Shown piece by piece: positions 35,260 to 47,900 of a DNA stretch of 64,000 nucleotides. The position numbers and the translations under genes were made by a program. Position 1 is the first letter of the stretch. The number at the start of each line of letters is the position of its first letter. Origin of the DNA: Acanthococcus lagerstroemiae (Eukaryota > Arthropoda > Insecta > Hemiptera > Eriococcidae); contig CM063114.1 in the NCBI GenBank assembly GCA_031841125.1, positions 44,475,574 through 44,539,573 of the forward strand, given 5' to 3'. The notes beneath the pieces are model-generated. The model had not been told where the DNA came from and did no database searches. It saw only the letters and a list, made by a program, of their open reading frames with translations.

Positions 35260-35950
35260 ATCTGTGCGAAGTATATGTAGAAAGCCTTAAAGAAGGGATT
35301 GATTTCTAGAATACCTTTACTGTATACTACACGTCGTACAGGACTGAGCTTGAAAATTGAAAAAATCTTGTGCTACCAGACATCACTCAAAAAGATGAAA
35401 TTCTCTTTTGTATGGTTCGTTTTTGATTCTACCTTCTCCGGGACGAAGAAATTGGCAAATCGATCCGTGGAGAGGTCAGAATTGATACCGAAACTTCAGC
35501 GACTTCTGTTGACAAGTAAAATGAAATGAAAATAATCACATTTCAATTTTTCTGATTTTCGGCATGTACTCGTAATTCCTTTCTCCCGCTTCGATGACCC
35601 TGTTACTTTCTCAAGAAGGCTTGAGTCCAGCTGGAAACTTTCTATTTTTGACTGACTTTCAGGCTCTACCCGCGAAGTGACAATCCGCACCTCTTCTTGA
35701 GCACTGTGCCATGACCAACCGTCGGTGGGGCAAACTGGGACAAGAAAGAACAATGAATTTTCTGTTTTGCCAGGGGTAGTAGATTAATTTCCAGAGAGGT
35801 ACTGTTTTCACCTGCCCCTCTCGTTACAGTCCTGTCTAAGTCTCAGGCCAGGCTCGCATTTCTTCCATCTGGTGTGCGAGACTCATTCAGAGTGATTCCT
35901 AAATCTGCTAAGTATTGTTCGCAACTAATCGTGACCGTTTCTTGTTCCAG
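35260..35950 (+). other. upstream region of the GS start
   Basis: No transposon recognised. It may contain the promoter or UTR intron of GS, since the coding exon is preceded by an acceptor at 35950. A (TATG) or TATA-like core could not be assigned. Confidence 0.4.
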
Positions 35951-35958
35951 AATAAAGT
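35951..35958 (+). other. 5' UTR part of GS coding exon 1, after a probable UTR intron
   Basis: The start codon is preceded by a good 3' splice site (polypyrimidine stretch ending TTCCAG at 35950) only 8 bp upstream. This suggests that the 5' UTR is split and that the promoter and first non-coding exon lie further upstream. I could not locate that exon. The ATG at 35959 is the first in-frame start after the acceptor and gives a normal family length. Confidence 0.55.
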
Positions 35959-38900
35959 ATGGCGAATCCGGTTCTCACTCAGTCTCCCAATGCGGCCATA
36001 AACAAGAACATTCTCGCCCGGTATCTGCAGATACCGTTGCCGGAAGACAAAGTTCAGGCGATGTATGTGTGGATCGATGGTAGCGGGGAGTATGTCCGTT
36101 GCAAAACCAGAACGTTAAATTTTGTTCCAAAATCGCCATCTGGTATGTAATATGTTTCTTTTATTCTCGCGTTTATGTTATTTTTATATATACCTACGCA
36201 GTGGCTTGAAAATAACGGCAATAATGAGCCTGTGGGCGGTCGAAATGGCCTACACCTGTAGCTGATTAAATTCCAGTCGTTTTCACTCGTTTTCCCGGTT
36301 ATTTTGTCGGTCGTGCGAGTTTTCGATGAATTTTTAAAATTCGTCCATAGAGTTTATTGCGAATTGACACCGCGACCTCCCTTTGTGTATGCACCTGGGA
36401 AGTTCGCTTTCTCTTCAAAAGTCTTTAGAATTTTAGATCCGCTCATACTCATCATTACTTACAAAAGAATTGAATCGAAATCTAATAACGTTGTTCTAAC
36501 ATTTTCTTGTTGACACATTTTTTATCATAATCTGATGGGTCAAATAAAATTGATATGTTGTATACTTATCAACTGTAAAACATATGGAGGTCTTATCTTT
36601 TTTTTTTTTTTTTTTTAATGATAGTGAATATATCTTTGTTAGTTTGCCGCTCCAGCTTGACGCATGTGTAACTACAATTTTTTTTTTTTTTTTTTTTTTA
36701 CAGATTTGCCGATATGGAACTACGATGGTAGCTCTACTGGACAGGCTACCGGACAGAATTCAGACATGTATTTGTACCCGGTCGCCATCTACAAGGACCC
36801 GTTCCGACTTGGCAACCATAAATTGGTGATGTGCGATACTTACAAATATAACGGAAAACCCGCAGGTTGGCAAAACTGCCTGTACATGTGTGAAATTGAT
36901 CACAGCAAAGTACCCACAGAAGCCGGTGATACTCCACTTAGAACATCGTTGGTAAAGAGGAGGAAAATGAAAACCGGCTTCTGAATCCATGAATATGTAA
37001 TTCAGAGTCTAAAGTCGTAGGATCCGAATCTTGTAGGCACAATCAGGGACGTAGTGAAAAGTTTCTTTTGGAGGGTCAAAAATTGTTAAATTCCCAAGTG
37101 ACCCAACTCAAAATTCCTAAGTATCAGAATTTGTTTGTACCGACTAAAAAAAAACAAACGAAACTTTTGAATTGTTAGATTTTTTCACCTTTTGATTTAT
37201 CTACTAAAGTTCCCCAACATCGACGATTTTTTTTGGGGGGGGGGGGCGGATCGCCCATTGCCCCTTTATTTTCGTGATTCCGAAAAGAGACTACAAATGA
37301 AGAACAATCGATAGGTGAGTGAGGGCAACTTACCCCCTCCCCATAGGAAATTTTCACTCAGTAGTTTTTGGAAAATTTACCGTTTCAGTCAGGCGGAGTT
37401 GGAAAAATCCAACAAGTAAAACGTTTTTTTTTAAATTTTATTTTTTGCTTGCTTTGACATTTGGAAAATTCAACAAGTTGAAAGGTTTTTTTTTTGCTTT
37501 AACATTTGAGAATTTTGAGTTGAGTCAGCATTGGTTAAAAAACTCCAATAAGTCAATCAAAAGTGTTTTTTTTTTTTTTTTGTTTGACACTTGGGAATTG
37601 AGTTAAGAAGTTTAGAAAATTCAACAAGTCAAAAGGTATTGTTTTTTGCTTTGATATTTGATATTTGGGAATTTTGAGTTGAGTCATCAATTGAGAAAAT
37701 CCAACAAGTGAAAAGTTCTTTTGTTGATTTTATTTCTTGCTTGCTCTGACACTTGGCAATTGACTTGAGAAGTTGGAAAAATCCAACAAGTTAAAAGGTT
37801 TTTTTTTTTGCTTTGATATTTGGGGGTTTCTTAGTTGAGTCAGCATGTTAGTTGGAAAAATCCAATAAGTCCATCAAAAGTTGTCATTTTCCTTTTTGCT
37901 TGCTTTGACACTTGGGAATTGAGTTAAGAAGTTGGAAAAATTTAACACGTCAAAAGATTTTTATTTGCTTTGATATTTGGAAACTTTGAATTGAGTCATC
38001 AGCTGAAAAATCCAACAAGTCAAAAGTTCTTTTTTTGATTTCATTTTTTGCTTGCTCTGACACTCGGAAATTGAGTTAAGAAGTTGGGAAAATTTAACAA
38101 GGCAAAATGTTTTTATTTGCTTTGATATTTGGGAACTTTGAATTGAGTCATCAGCTGAAAAATCCAACAAGTCAAAAGTTCTTTTTTTGATTTCATTTTT
38201 TGCTTGCTCTGACACTCGGAAATTGAGTTAAGAAGTTGGGAAAATTTAACATGGCCAAAGGTTTTTATTTGCTTTGATATTTGGGAACTTTGAATTGAGT
38301 CATCAGCGGAAAAAATCAACAAGTCAAAAGTTCTTGTTTTGATTTCATTTTTTGCTTGCTCTGACACTCGGAAATTGAGTTAAGAAGTTGGGAAAATTTA
38401 ACAAGGCAAAAGGTTTTTATTTGCTTTGATATTTGGGAACTTTGAATTGAGTCATCAGCGGAAAAAATCCAACAAGTCAAAAGTTCTTTTTTTGATTTTT
38501 TTTTCTTGCTTGCTCTGACACTTGGGAATTGAGTTGAGAAGTTGGGAAAATCCAACAAGTTAAAAGTTTTTTCTTTTCTTTGATACTTGGGGGTTTCTTA
38601 GTTGAGTCAGCATTTTAGTTGGAAAAATCCAATAAGTCCATCAAATGTTGTCATTTTCCTTTTTGCTTGCTTTGACACTTGGGAATTGAGTTAAGTAGTT
38701 GGAAAATCCAAAAAGGCAAAATGTTTTTATTTGCTTTGATATTTGGGAACTTTGAATTGAGTCATCAGCGGAAAAAATCCAACAAGTCAAAAGTTCTTTT
38801 TCTGATTTTAGTTTTTGCTCACTCTGACACTTGGGAATTGAGTTGAGTAGTTCGGAAAATCCAAAAAGTCAAAAGGTTCTTATTTGCTTTGATATTTGGG

Positions 38901-41900
38901 AACCTTGAATTGAGTCATCAGCGTAAAAAATCCAACAAGTCAAAAGTTATTTTTTAAAATTTTATTTTTAGCTTGCTCCGACACTGTTTGGGAATTGAGT
39001 TGAGAAGTTGGGAAAATCCAACAAGTTAAAAGTTTTTTTTTTTTTTTTGCTTTGATACTTGGGGGTTTCTTAGTTGAGTCAGCATTAGTTGGAAAAATCA
39101 AATAAGTCCATCAAAAGTTGTCATTTTCCTTTATGCTTGCTTTGACACTTGGGAATTGAGTTAAGAAGTTGGAAAAATTTAATAAGTCAAAAGATTTTTA
39201 TTTGCTTTGATATTTGGAAACTTTGAATTGAGTCATCAGCTGAAAAATCCAACAAGTCAAAAGTTCTTTTTTGATTTCATTTTTTGCTTGCTCTGACACT
39301 CGAAATTGAGTTAAGAAGTTGGGAAAATTTAACAAGCAAAATGTTTTTATTTGCTTTGATATTTGGGAACTTTGAATTGAGTCATCAGCGGAAAAAATCC
39401 AACAAGTCAAAAGTTATTTTTTTTTATTTTATTTTTAGCTTGCTCCGACACTGTTTGGGAATTGAGTTGAGAAGTTGGGAAAATCCAACAAGTTGAAAGT
39501 TTTTTTTTTTTTTTGCTTTGATACTTGGGGTTTCTTAGTTGAGTCAGCATTAGTTGGAAAAATCAAATAAGTCCATCAAAAGTTGTCATTTTCCTTTATG
39601 CTTGCTTTGACACTTGGGAATTGAGTTAAGAAGTTGGAAAAATTTAATAAGTCAAAAGATTTTTATTTGCTTTGATATTTGGAAACTTTGAATTGAGTCA
39701 TCAGCTGAAAAATCCAACAAGTCAAAAGTTCTTTTTTTGATTTCATTTTTTGCTTGCTCTGACACTCGGAAATTGAGTTAAGAAGTTGGGAAAATTTAAC
39801 AAGGCAAAATGTTTTTATTTGCTTTGATATTTGGGAACTTTGAATTGAGTCATCAGCGGAAAAAATCCAACAAGTCAAAAGTTATTATTTTAAATATTAT
39901 TTTTAGCTTGCTCCGACACTGTTTGGGAATTGAGTTGAGAAGTTGGGAAAATCCAACAAGTTGAAAGTTTTTTTTTTTTTTTTGCTTTGATACTTGGGGG
40001 TTTCTTAGTTGAGTCAGCATTAGTTGGAAAAATCAAATAAGTCCATCAAAAGTTGTCATTTTCCTTTATGCTTGCTTTGACACTTGGGAATTGAGTTAAG
40101 AAGTTGGAAAAATTTAACAAGTCAAAAGATTTTTATTTGCTTTGATATTTGGAACTTTGAATTGAGTCATCAGCTGAAAAATCCAACAAGTCAAAAGTTC
40201 TTTTTTTGATTTCATTTTTTGCTTGCTCTGACACTCGAAAATTGAGTTAAGAAGTTGGGAAAATTAACAAGGCAAAATGTTTTTATTTGCTTTGATATTT
40301 GGGAACTTTGAATTGAGTCATCAGCGGAAAAAATCCAACAAGTCAAAAGTTATTATTTTAAATTTTATTTTTAGCTTGCTCCGACACTGTTTGGGAATTG
40401 AGTTGAGAAGTTGGGAAAATCCAACAAGTTGAAAGTTTTTTTTTTTTTTGCTTTGATACTTGGGGGTTTCTTAGTTGAGTCAGCATTAGTTGGAAAAATC
40501 AAATAAGTCCATCAAAAGTTGTCATTTTCCTTTATGCTTGCTTTTGACACTTGGGAATTGAGTTAAGAAGTTGGAAAAATTTAACAAGTCAACAGATTTT
40601 TATTTGCTTTGATATTTGGAAACTTTGAATTGAGTCATCAGCTGAAAAATCCAACAAGTCAAAAGTTCTTTTTTTGATTTCATTTTTTGCTTGCTCTGAC
40701 ACTCGGAAATTGAGTTAAGAAGTTGGGAAAATTTAACAAGGCAAAATGTTTTTATTTGCTTTGATATTTGGGAACTTTGAATTGAGTCATCAGCGGAAAA
40801 AATCCAACAAGTCAAAAGTTATTATTTTAAATTTTATTTTTAGCTTGCTCCGACACTGTTTGGGAATTGAGTTGAGAAGTTGGGAAAATCCAACAAGTTG
40901 AAAGTTTTTTTTTTTTTTTTTGCTTTGATACTTGGGGGTTTCTTAGTTGAGTCAGCATTAGTTGGAAAAATCAAATAAGTCCATCAAAAGTTGTCATTTT
41001 CCTTTATGCTTGCTTTGACACTTGGGAATTGAGTTAAGAAGTTGGAAAAATTTAACAAGTCAAAAGATTTTTATTTGCTTTGATATTTGGAAACTTTGAA
41101 TTGAGTCATCAGCTGAAAAATCCAACAAGTCAAAAGTTCTTTTTTTGATTTCATTTTTTGCTTGCTCTGACACTCGGAAATTGAGTTAAGAAGTTGGGAA
41201 AATTTAACAAGGCAAAATGTTTTTATTTGCTTTGATATTTGGGAACTTTGAATTGAGTCATCAGTGGAAAAAATCTAACTAGTCAAAAGATCTTTTTTTG
41301 ATTTCATTTTTTGCTTGCTCTGACACTCGGAAATTGGGTTAAGAAGTTGGGAAAATTTAACATGGCAAAAGGTTTTTATTTACTTTGATATTTGGGAACT
41401 TTGAATTGAGTTATCAGCGGAAAAAATCCAACAAGTCAAAAGTTCTTTTTTGGGACTTTTTTTCTTGCTTGCTCTGACACTTGGGAATTGAGTTGAGAAG
41501 TTGGAAAAATCCAACAAGTTAAAAGTTTTTTCTTTTCTTTGATACTTGGGGGTTTCTTAGTTGAGTCAGCATGTTAGTTGGAAAAATCCAATAAGTCCAT
41601 CAAAAGTTGTCATTTTCCTTTTTGCTTGCTTTGACACTTGGGAATTTAGTTAAGAAGTTGGAAAAATTTAACAAGTCTAAAGATTTTCATTGGCTTTGGT
41701 ATTTGGAAGCTTTGAGTTGAGTCATCAGCGGAAAAAATCCAACAAGTCAAAAGTTATTATTTTAAATTTTATTTTTAGCTTGCTCCGACACTGTTTGGGA
41801 ATTGAGTTGAGAAGTTGGGAAAATCCAACAAGTTAAAAGTTTTTTTTTTTTTGCTTTGATACTTGGGGGTTTCGTAGTTGAGTCAGCATTTTAGTTGGAA

Positions 41901-44900
41901 AAATCCAATAAGTCCATCAAAAGTTGTCATTTTCCTTTTTGCTTGCTTTGACACTTGGGAATTGAGTTAAGAAGTTGGAAAAATTTAACAAGTCTAAAGG
42001 TTTTTATTTGCTTTGATATTTGGGAACTTTGAATTGAGTCATCAGCGGAAAAAACCAACAAGTCAAAGTTCTTTTTTTGATTTCATTTTTTGCTTGCTCT
42101 GACACTCGGAAATTGAGTTAAGAAGTTGGGAAAATTTAACAAGGCAAAAGTTTTTTCTTTTCTTTGATACTTGGGGGTTTCTTAGTTGAGTCAGCATTTT
42201 AGTTGGAAAAATCCAATAAGTCCATCAAAAGTTGTCATTTTCCTTTTTGCTTGCTTTGACACTTGGGAATTGAGTTAAGAAGTTGGAAAAATTTAACAAG
42301 TCTAAAGATTTTCATTGGCTTTGATATTTGGAAACTTTGAGTTGAGTCATCAGCGGAAAATATCCAACAAGTCAAAAGTTCTTTTTCTGATTTTAGTTTT
42401 TGCTCACTCAGACACTTGGGAATTGAGTTGAGTAGTTCGGAAAATCCAAAAAGTCAAAAGGTTCTTATTTGCTTTGATATTTGCGAACCTTGAATTGAGT
42501 CATCAGCGGAAAAAATCCAACAAGTCAAAAGTTATTTTTTTTTTTTTATTTTTAGCTTGCTCCGACACTGTTTGGGAATTGAGTTGAGAAGTTGGGAAAA
42601 TCCAACAAGTTGAAAGTTTTTTTTTTTTTTTGCTTTGATACTTGGGGGTTTCTTAGTTGAGTCAGCATTAGTTGGAAAAATCAAATAAGTCCATCAAAAG
42701 TTGTCATTTTCCTTTGTGCTTGCTTTGACACTTGGGAATTGAGTTAAGAAGTTGGAAAAATTTAACAAGTCAAAAGATTTTTATTTGCTTTGATATTTGG
42801 AAACTTTGAGTTGAGTCATCAGCAGAAAATATCCAACAAGTCAAAAGTTCTTTTTCTGATTTTTTTTTTGCTCGCTCTGACACTTGAGAATTGAGTTGAG
42901 AAGTTGGGAAAATTCAAAAAGTTGGAAGGTTTTTTGCTTTGATATTTGAGGATTTTGAGTTGAGTCAGCATTAGTTGAAAAAATCCAATAAGTCCATCAA
43001 ACGTTGTTATCTTCTTTTTGGCTTGCTTTGACACTTGGGAACTGAGTTAGGGAAAAATTCAACAAGTCAAAAGGTTTTTTTTTGGCTTTGATATTTGGGG
43101 ATTTTGAGTTGAGCCATGAGTTGAAAAAAATCGAATAAGTCAATTAGAAGTCTCCCCCTTTTTTCCCCTTTGCTCTGATGCTTTGATACTTGGAAATTTC
43201 GAGTTGAGGCAGTTGAGACTTTCACAATTATTGCCCCCCCCCCGGAAAAACTCTTCGGTACGTTCCTTGCGATACTCCAAAACGGTCTCTGTTCGCTTTT
43301 CAAAAGCCTACATGAGAATGAAATAACGTGGTACTCTTGTGTATACCATATATGTACCACCAGTGTCGCTTAAGTTGCCTAGTAGAACACTGACCTGAAT
43401 GTTGGTAAGTTGACGGTGTGGTAATGTGTGTACATAATACGAAGTGGTTAGAATCAAAACCGACACTTGCCATTTTCCTTCAAGGGCGCCAAGAGGCGCA
43501 TACTGTACACAAGTGCAGGAATATCTTTTGCTGCCCATGTGAACATGGAGTATGTAATACATTACGCGCAGCAAGAGATATCCCTGCACCCGTGTACAGT
43601 AATGCGCCTCTTTGCGCCCTAGCCTATTCATATGTTCCACCAGATGACGCTACAAAACGAATTCCGAAAAAAATAGACGTAGGCCGTTTTGAAATATCAC
43701 TCCTTAAATATGAATTTAGTTAAGAGGATCCAGAATAGGGAGAGAAGTTCGGAAATGTTTATTCGAATTCTTGGATCCAGAATCGAAGTATCAGAATGTG
43801 GATTTTAAGTATCAGAATTTGAATTTGGGTTCATCTCATTCGGTCATTATAAAATCTAGACACCCATTTCAAATTAATGACCGTTTACAATCTGTCAATA
43901 TTCAAAAAGAACAATAAATTCGAAGTTGGTGCTGCAGCCAGTGTCAGGGTAAAAGTAAATCTGTACAATTACAATCAAAGAGTGCTACTCTCCAAACTGT
44001 CCTAAGTCAATTTTCACGAATAATGAGATAAGAGCGCAATCTAATGATCAACAGTGAGAGGGTTTACTCGGATTTCATACAGAATGTTGTTAGGTGCGAG
44101 TTATACTATCAGTATAGCCAACTTTTACCTCCCTGAAATGTAATTTATTCCGCTGAGATACTTCCTAGTTTTCGTGTTTTTCTCGGCTTCGTTGTTTCTG
44201 ACTTAGGACAGTTTGGAAACACTATTCAATTGATTCAATGAGTTTCAGGTTTTTCAGAATCTTTAGTTATTAGTTTTTCATTATTTGTTAGTTTCTGATG
44301 TGTTTTGAGAATTAACCAAGGACGTACCAAAGAGTTTTTTCCGGGTGGGGGGGGGCAAAGATTGTGAAAGACTGTCCCAACTAACTCAACTCAAAATCCC
44401 CAAGTATCAAAGCAAAAAAAAAAAGATTTTTCTAACTGACTCAGCTCAAAATTCCCAAATATCAAAGCAAAAAAAAAACACAAAAACTTTTGACATTGTT
44501 TGATTTTTTGATTTTCCCAACTTCTCAACTCAATTCCCAAGTATCAAAGCAGAGGGGGCGCGCTGGTCTCGGAATCCGAAGGTCCCAGGTTCGAGCCCAC
44601 GTAGCAACTCGCTACATTTCGACGTAGGCCGGGTTTTCGGCAAGATGAGAAGAGGGCTAAGCCAGCCCTAACAGCCTCCCCTACGTCTCTGAAGCGATGC
44701 TGGAAAGGGCGGATTCCGGAGCTTGGGTTGAGAGTAAAATTATAAAAGAGAAGTATGAAAGCAAAAGAAAAAGAAGAAAACTTTGGCTGACTTGTTGGTT
44801 TTTTTCAGTCAAAAATTCCTACGGGGGGGGGGTTGCCGCCCTACTCTCTATCTGTACGTCCCTGGGATTACTATCGATTATTGATACGTATGTATTTACT

Positions 44901-47900
44901 AATTGGACTAACATCAAGATTATCATAATATCAGCTCTTGATTATTTATAAAAGTACGCAGATGCCCCGCCCCCAATCTATAAACAATTTCCATTCCGTA
45001 AATATTTACGGAATCACACTTCTAGTTCTGTTCCTAGTTTCACAACAACAACAACAACAACAATAACAGAAAATTCTACTGGATTTGGTTTAGTCCAATA
45101 CTGAAACTGATTTCAGAATTGTTAATTTCAATTTCTTTCATAAAAGAGTCAATTCCCTATTCCAGACTCGATTTCACCAAAAAATGAAATCGAGTCTTAC
45201 TCATCTTTGAAATATGTATCAACTTTCTTGACTGAGGAGTTGAAGAGCAGAAAGGTCTTGATAATTTTGATAATCACGACACTCCCTGACGCCCAATTAA
45301 GCTTGTCAAGCTTTCTGTTTGACAATTACGTTGATAATGACTTTTCGAGAATTGATGTCCCAGTCAGTTCTGTTTCATCAACTAGAGTAGGGTGACACAA
45401 AAATTATCGGGGTTTGTCTGCCATATTGCGCGTAGGAAATTATCGTTGTGCTCAATCTAAACATGCAATTTCATATTCCCAGAACTGCATATAAGCTTTC
45501 TGGGTACTTATATTGTTCATTCGGAATAAGAACTGCAAAAATGCTGACGCATCATGTGGGTAGCGCTGCCCATATAATGCATCGCCAGTTTTGCCGTTCT
45601 TATTCCGAATGAGCTTTTTATATCAATAGGAATCAACAATCATATCATGAGGAGCCTAGGTTGTGGTTGTTTATTTTCAAATTTGAGTCTTATATTTGAC
45701 TGTTGTTTTTCATTTAGAAACCAATCACCGACATTCATGTTTGGAAGTGATGAAGAAAGCTGCTGATCAGCATCCGTGGTTTGGTATTGAACAAGAATAT
45801 ACTTTACTAGACATGGACGACCGACCATTTGGATGGCCAAAAGGCGGATTCCCTGGACCACAGGTGGGGTAGCTGCAAGCCAAATTGAAAATATGTCAGA
45901 AATACTGTGAATAAACTTTTTCATTGATTTTGAAAGAGATAGAAAAATATCAACACCGACAGCTTTTTAATAGGTAGTTCACATTTTAACCTTAACTTTC
46001 CACAGGTGGGGTAGCTGCAAGCCAAATTGAAAATGTGTCAGAAATACTGTGAATAAACTTTTTCATTGATTTTTAAAGGGTGAAAATAGAAAAATATCAA
46101 CACCGACAGCTTTTTAATAGGTATTTTGCATTTTAACTTTGAAAACATCAGTCATTTGGAAAACTAGAAATGAGACAGAATGATTACACGATGCCGATGT
46201 TTCTTCGATAAGTTTCCATTTTCTTACAATTGAGGACCTGACTTCCAAAACGCGCTTAGTCCAAAATTACCGAAATTGAGATTTTAGCACTGTCTGGTGG
46301 AGAAGAAGAAAATACACATTTCAGCGTTCACCGCGAATTTTCATCTCTATTAAGAGAGGCGAGTTATATGTGTTCAAAACGCTGATACAGTATGATAATG
46401 AAATAGGACCTTAGTTACATTTTCAAACGTCTGTGTTTTGGACTAAGGGTACTTTGGAAGTCAACTCTTTCATTACATAATCGGGCGCGTTGCGAGCCTT
46501 ATCTTGGTAGAATAGAGGGGGGGGGGATGTAAACATGCAAATACGGTACAATCATTCTTCACGTAAAGAGAAAAAAATCTGTATAACGTTTTATTTTGGT
46601 GGTACAAGAATTTTTCATGCAAACAAGAAGAAAAAAACGGTTTTCTCATATAACCAACTGATGTGGAAAATGTCGACGAAATGACCGAGTTATCTGAGAA
46701 ATATGTTATCTGCGAAGTTTTCTTTGAGGCCCCCCTTTTTCTTCCTTGCTGCACCACTGCTGCATATTCAGCCTGGTACAGAATGCGCAAGACTCATTTT
46801 AGCCACGGTACAGAAAATCTGAACTAATGAACTCTCTTCGTTTGCCCAGGGCCCATACTACTGCGGCGTCGGAGCTAACAAAGTATACGCCAGAGAAATC
46901 GAAGAAGCTCATTACAGAGCTTGTTTGTACGCCGGAATCACCATCGCCGGTACCAACGCCGAAGTCATGCCAGCTCAAGTAATTAATTTATTCCTGTCCC
47001 GCGGCGAACCGCCGGGTGCACGCGAGCAATCGAATTAACAGGACGTGTTCTTCATTAACAGTGGGAATTCCAAGTTGGTCCGTGCGAGGGCATCGACATT
47101 GGGGACGAACTGTGGATGGCCCGATTCCTGTTGCACCGCGTCGCCGAGGAATTCGGCATTGTGGTTACCCTGGACCCGAAACCGATGCCTGGCGACTGGA
47201 ACGGCGCCGGAGCCCATTGCAATTTCTCGACCGTGGCCATGAGGAATGCCAATGGAATCATGTAAGCGAGATGACTGGCGGTAGTAATGAACAACTGAAT
47301 AGTATTCCCTGGAGTGAAAAGGTTCACGTGGAGAGTTACAAGTTTCTTATCATAAATGCAGTAATGTAGCCAGATTTTTTCGGGGGAAGGGAGCCAGAGG
47401 CACTAACTACATTTTGTTCAGCAGAGGCCTTTTCTTCTTTTCCGGTGCTGGATATATGATGAAGAGGGGGCAACGACCGCAGTATGACAAAAGGGACAAA
47501 ATTTGGGTAAGCTAGTTTTTTTTTTTTTGGAAGGCCTGGTTTACTCAGGCCTGCTATTGGCTATACGCCACTGCATTATAATGCCGTTCTTTTCGTTCTC
47601 GTGGTTACATACATATATGTACTCGGCAATGTATCCTGATCAGCTTAGCAAGTAAAGAGACTAGATTTAATTTAGTAGATTATCTAGTGCGGAATTTTTG
47701 TGAAAATCCTTGTGGATTCTAGTGGTCGTCTGCTGAACAATTTGTCTGTACCATCTTGTGCATTTTTTGGTGGACTTCCTAGTAACAACTGTCTTGGTTG
47801 GAATTCTGGTAGATAATGTAGAATTTTTGGTTGGCATCCTAGCAAAAGTCTATTAGAGTTATTTGATTGAAATTCTGGTAAACTTCACAGTACTTCGTTT

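Noticed and set aside
1..35900. Coding retrotransposon, transposase or endogenous viral genes
   Set aside because: I looked for long frames with reverse transcriptase, integrase, transposase or viral-type motifs and saw none. All mobile DNA here appears non-autonomous.
37961..43034. Several similar 70-97-codon minus-strand open frames ([22 protein letters not shown] peptides)
   Set aside because: They are translations of the tandem array in GS intron 2. They have no starts or splice sites of their own, and their similarity only reflects DNA repetition.
44552..44750. Functional tRNA gene
   Set aside because: A B box and anticodon-arm-like sequence are present but no acceptor stem or D arm closes. 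Flanking target duplication marks it as a SINE.
47016..47369. 117-codon plus-strand and 90-codon minus-strand frames
   Set aside because: Out-of-frame and antisense shadows of GS exon 5, which is GC-richer than its surroundings.
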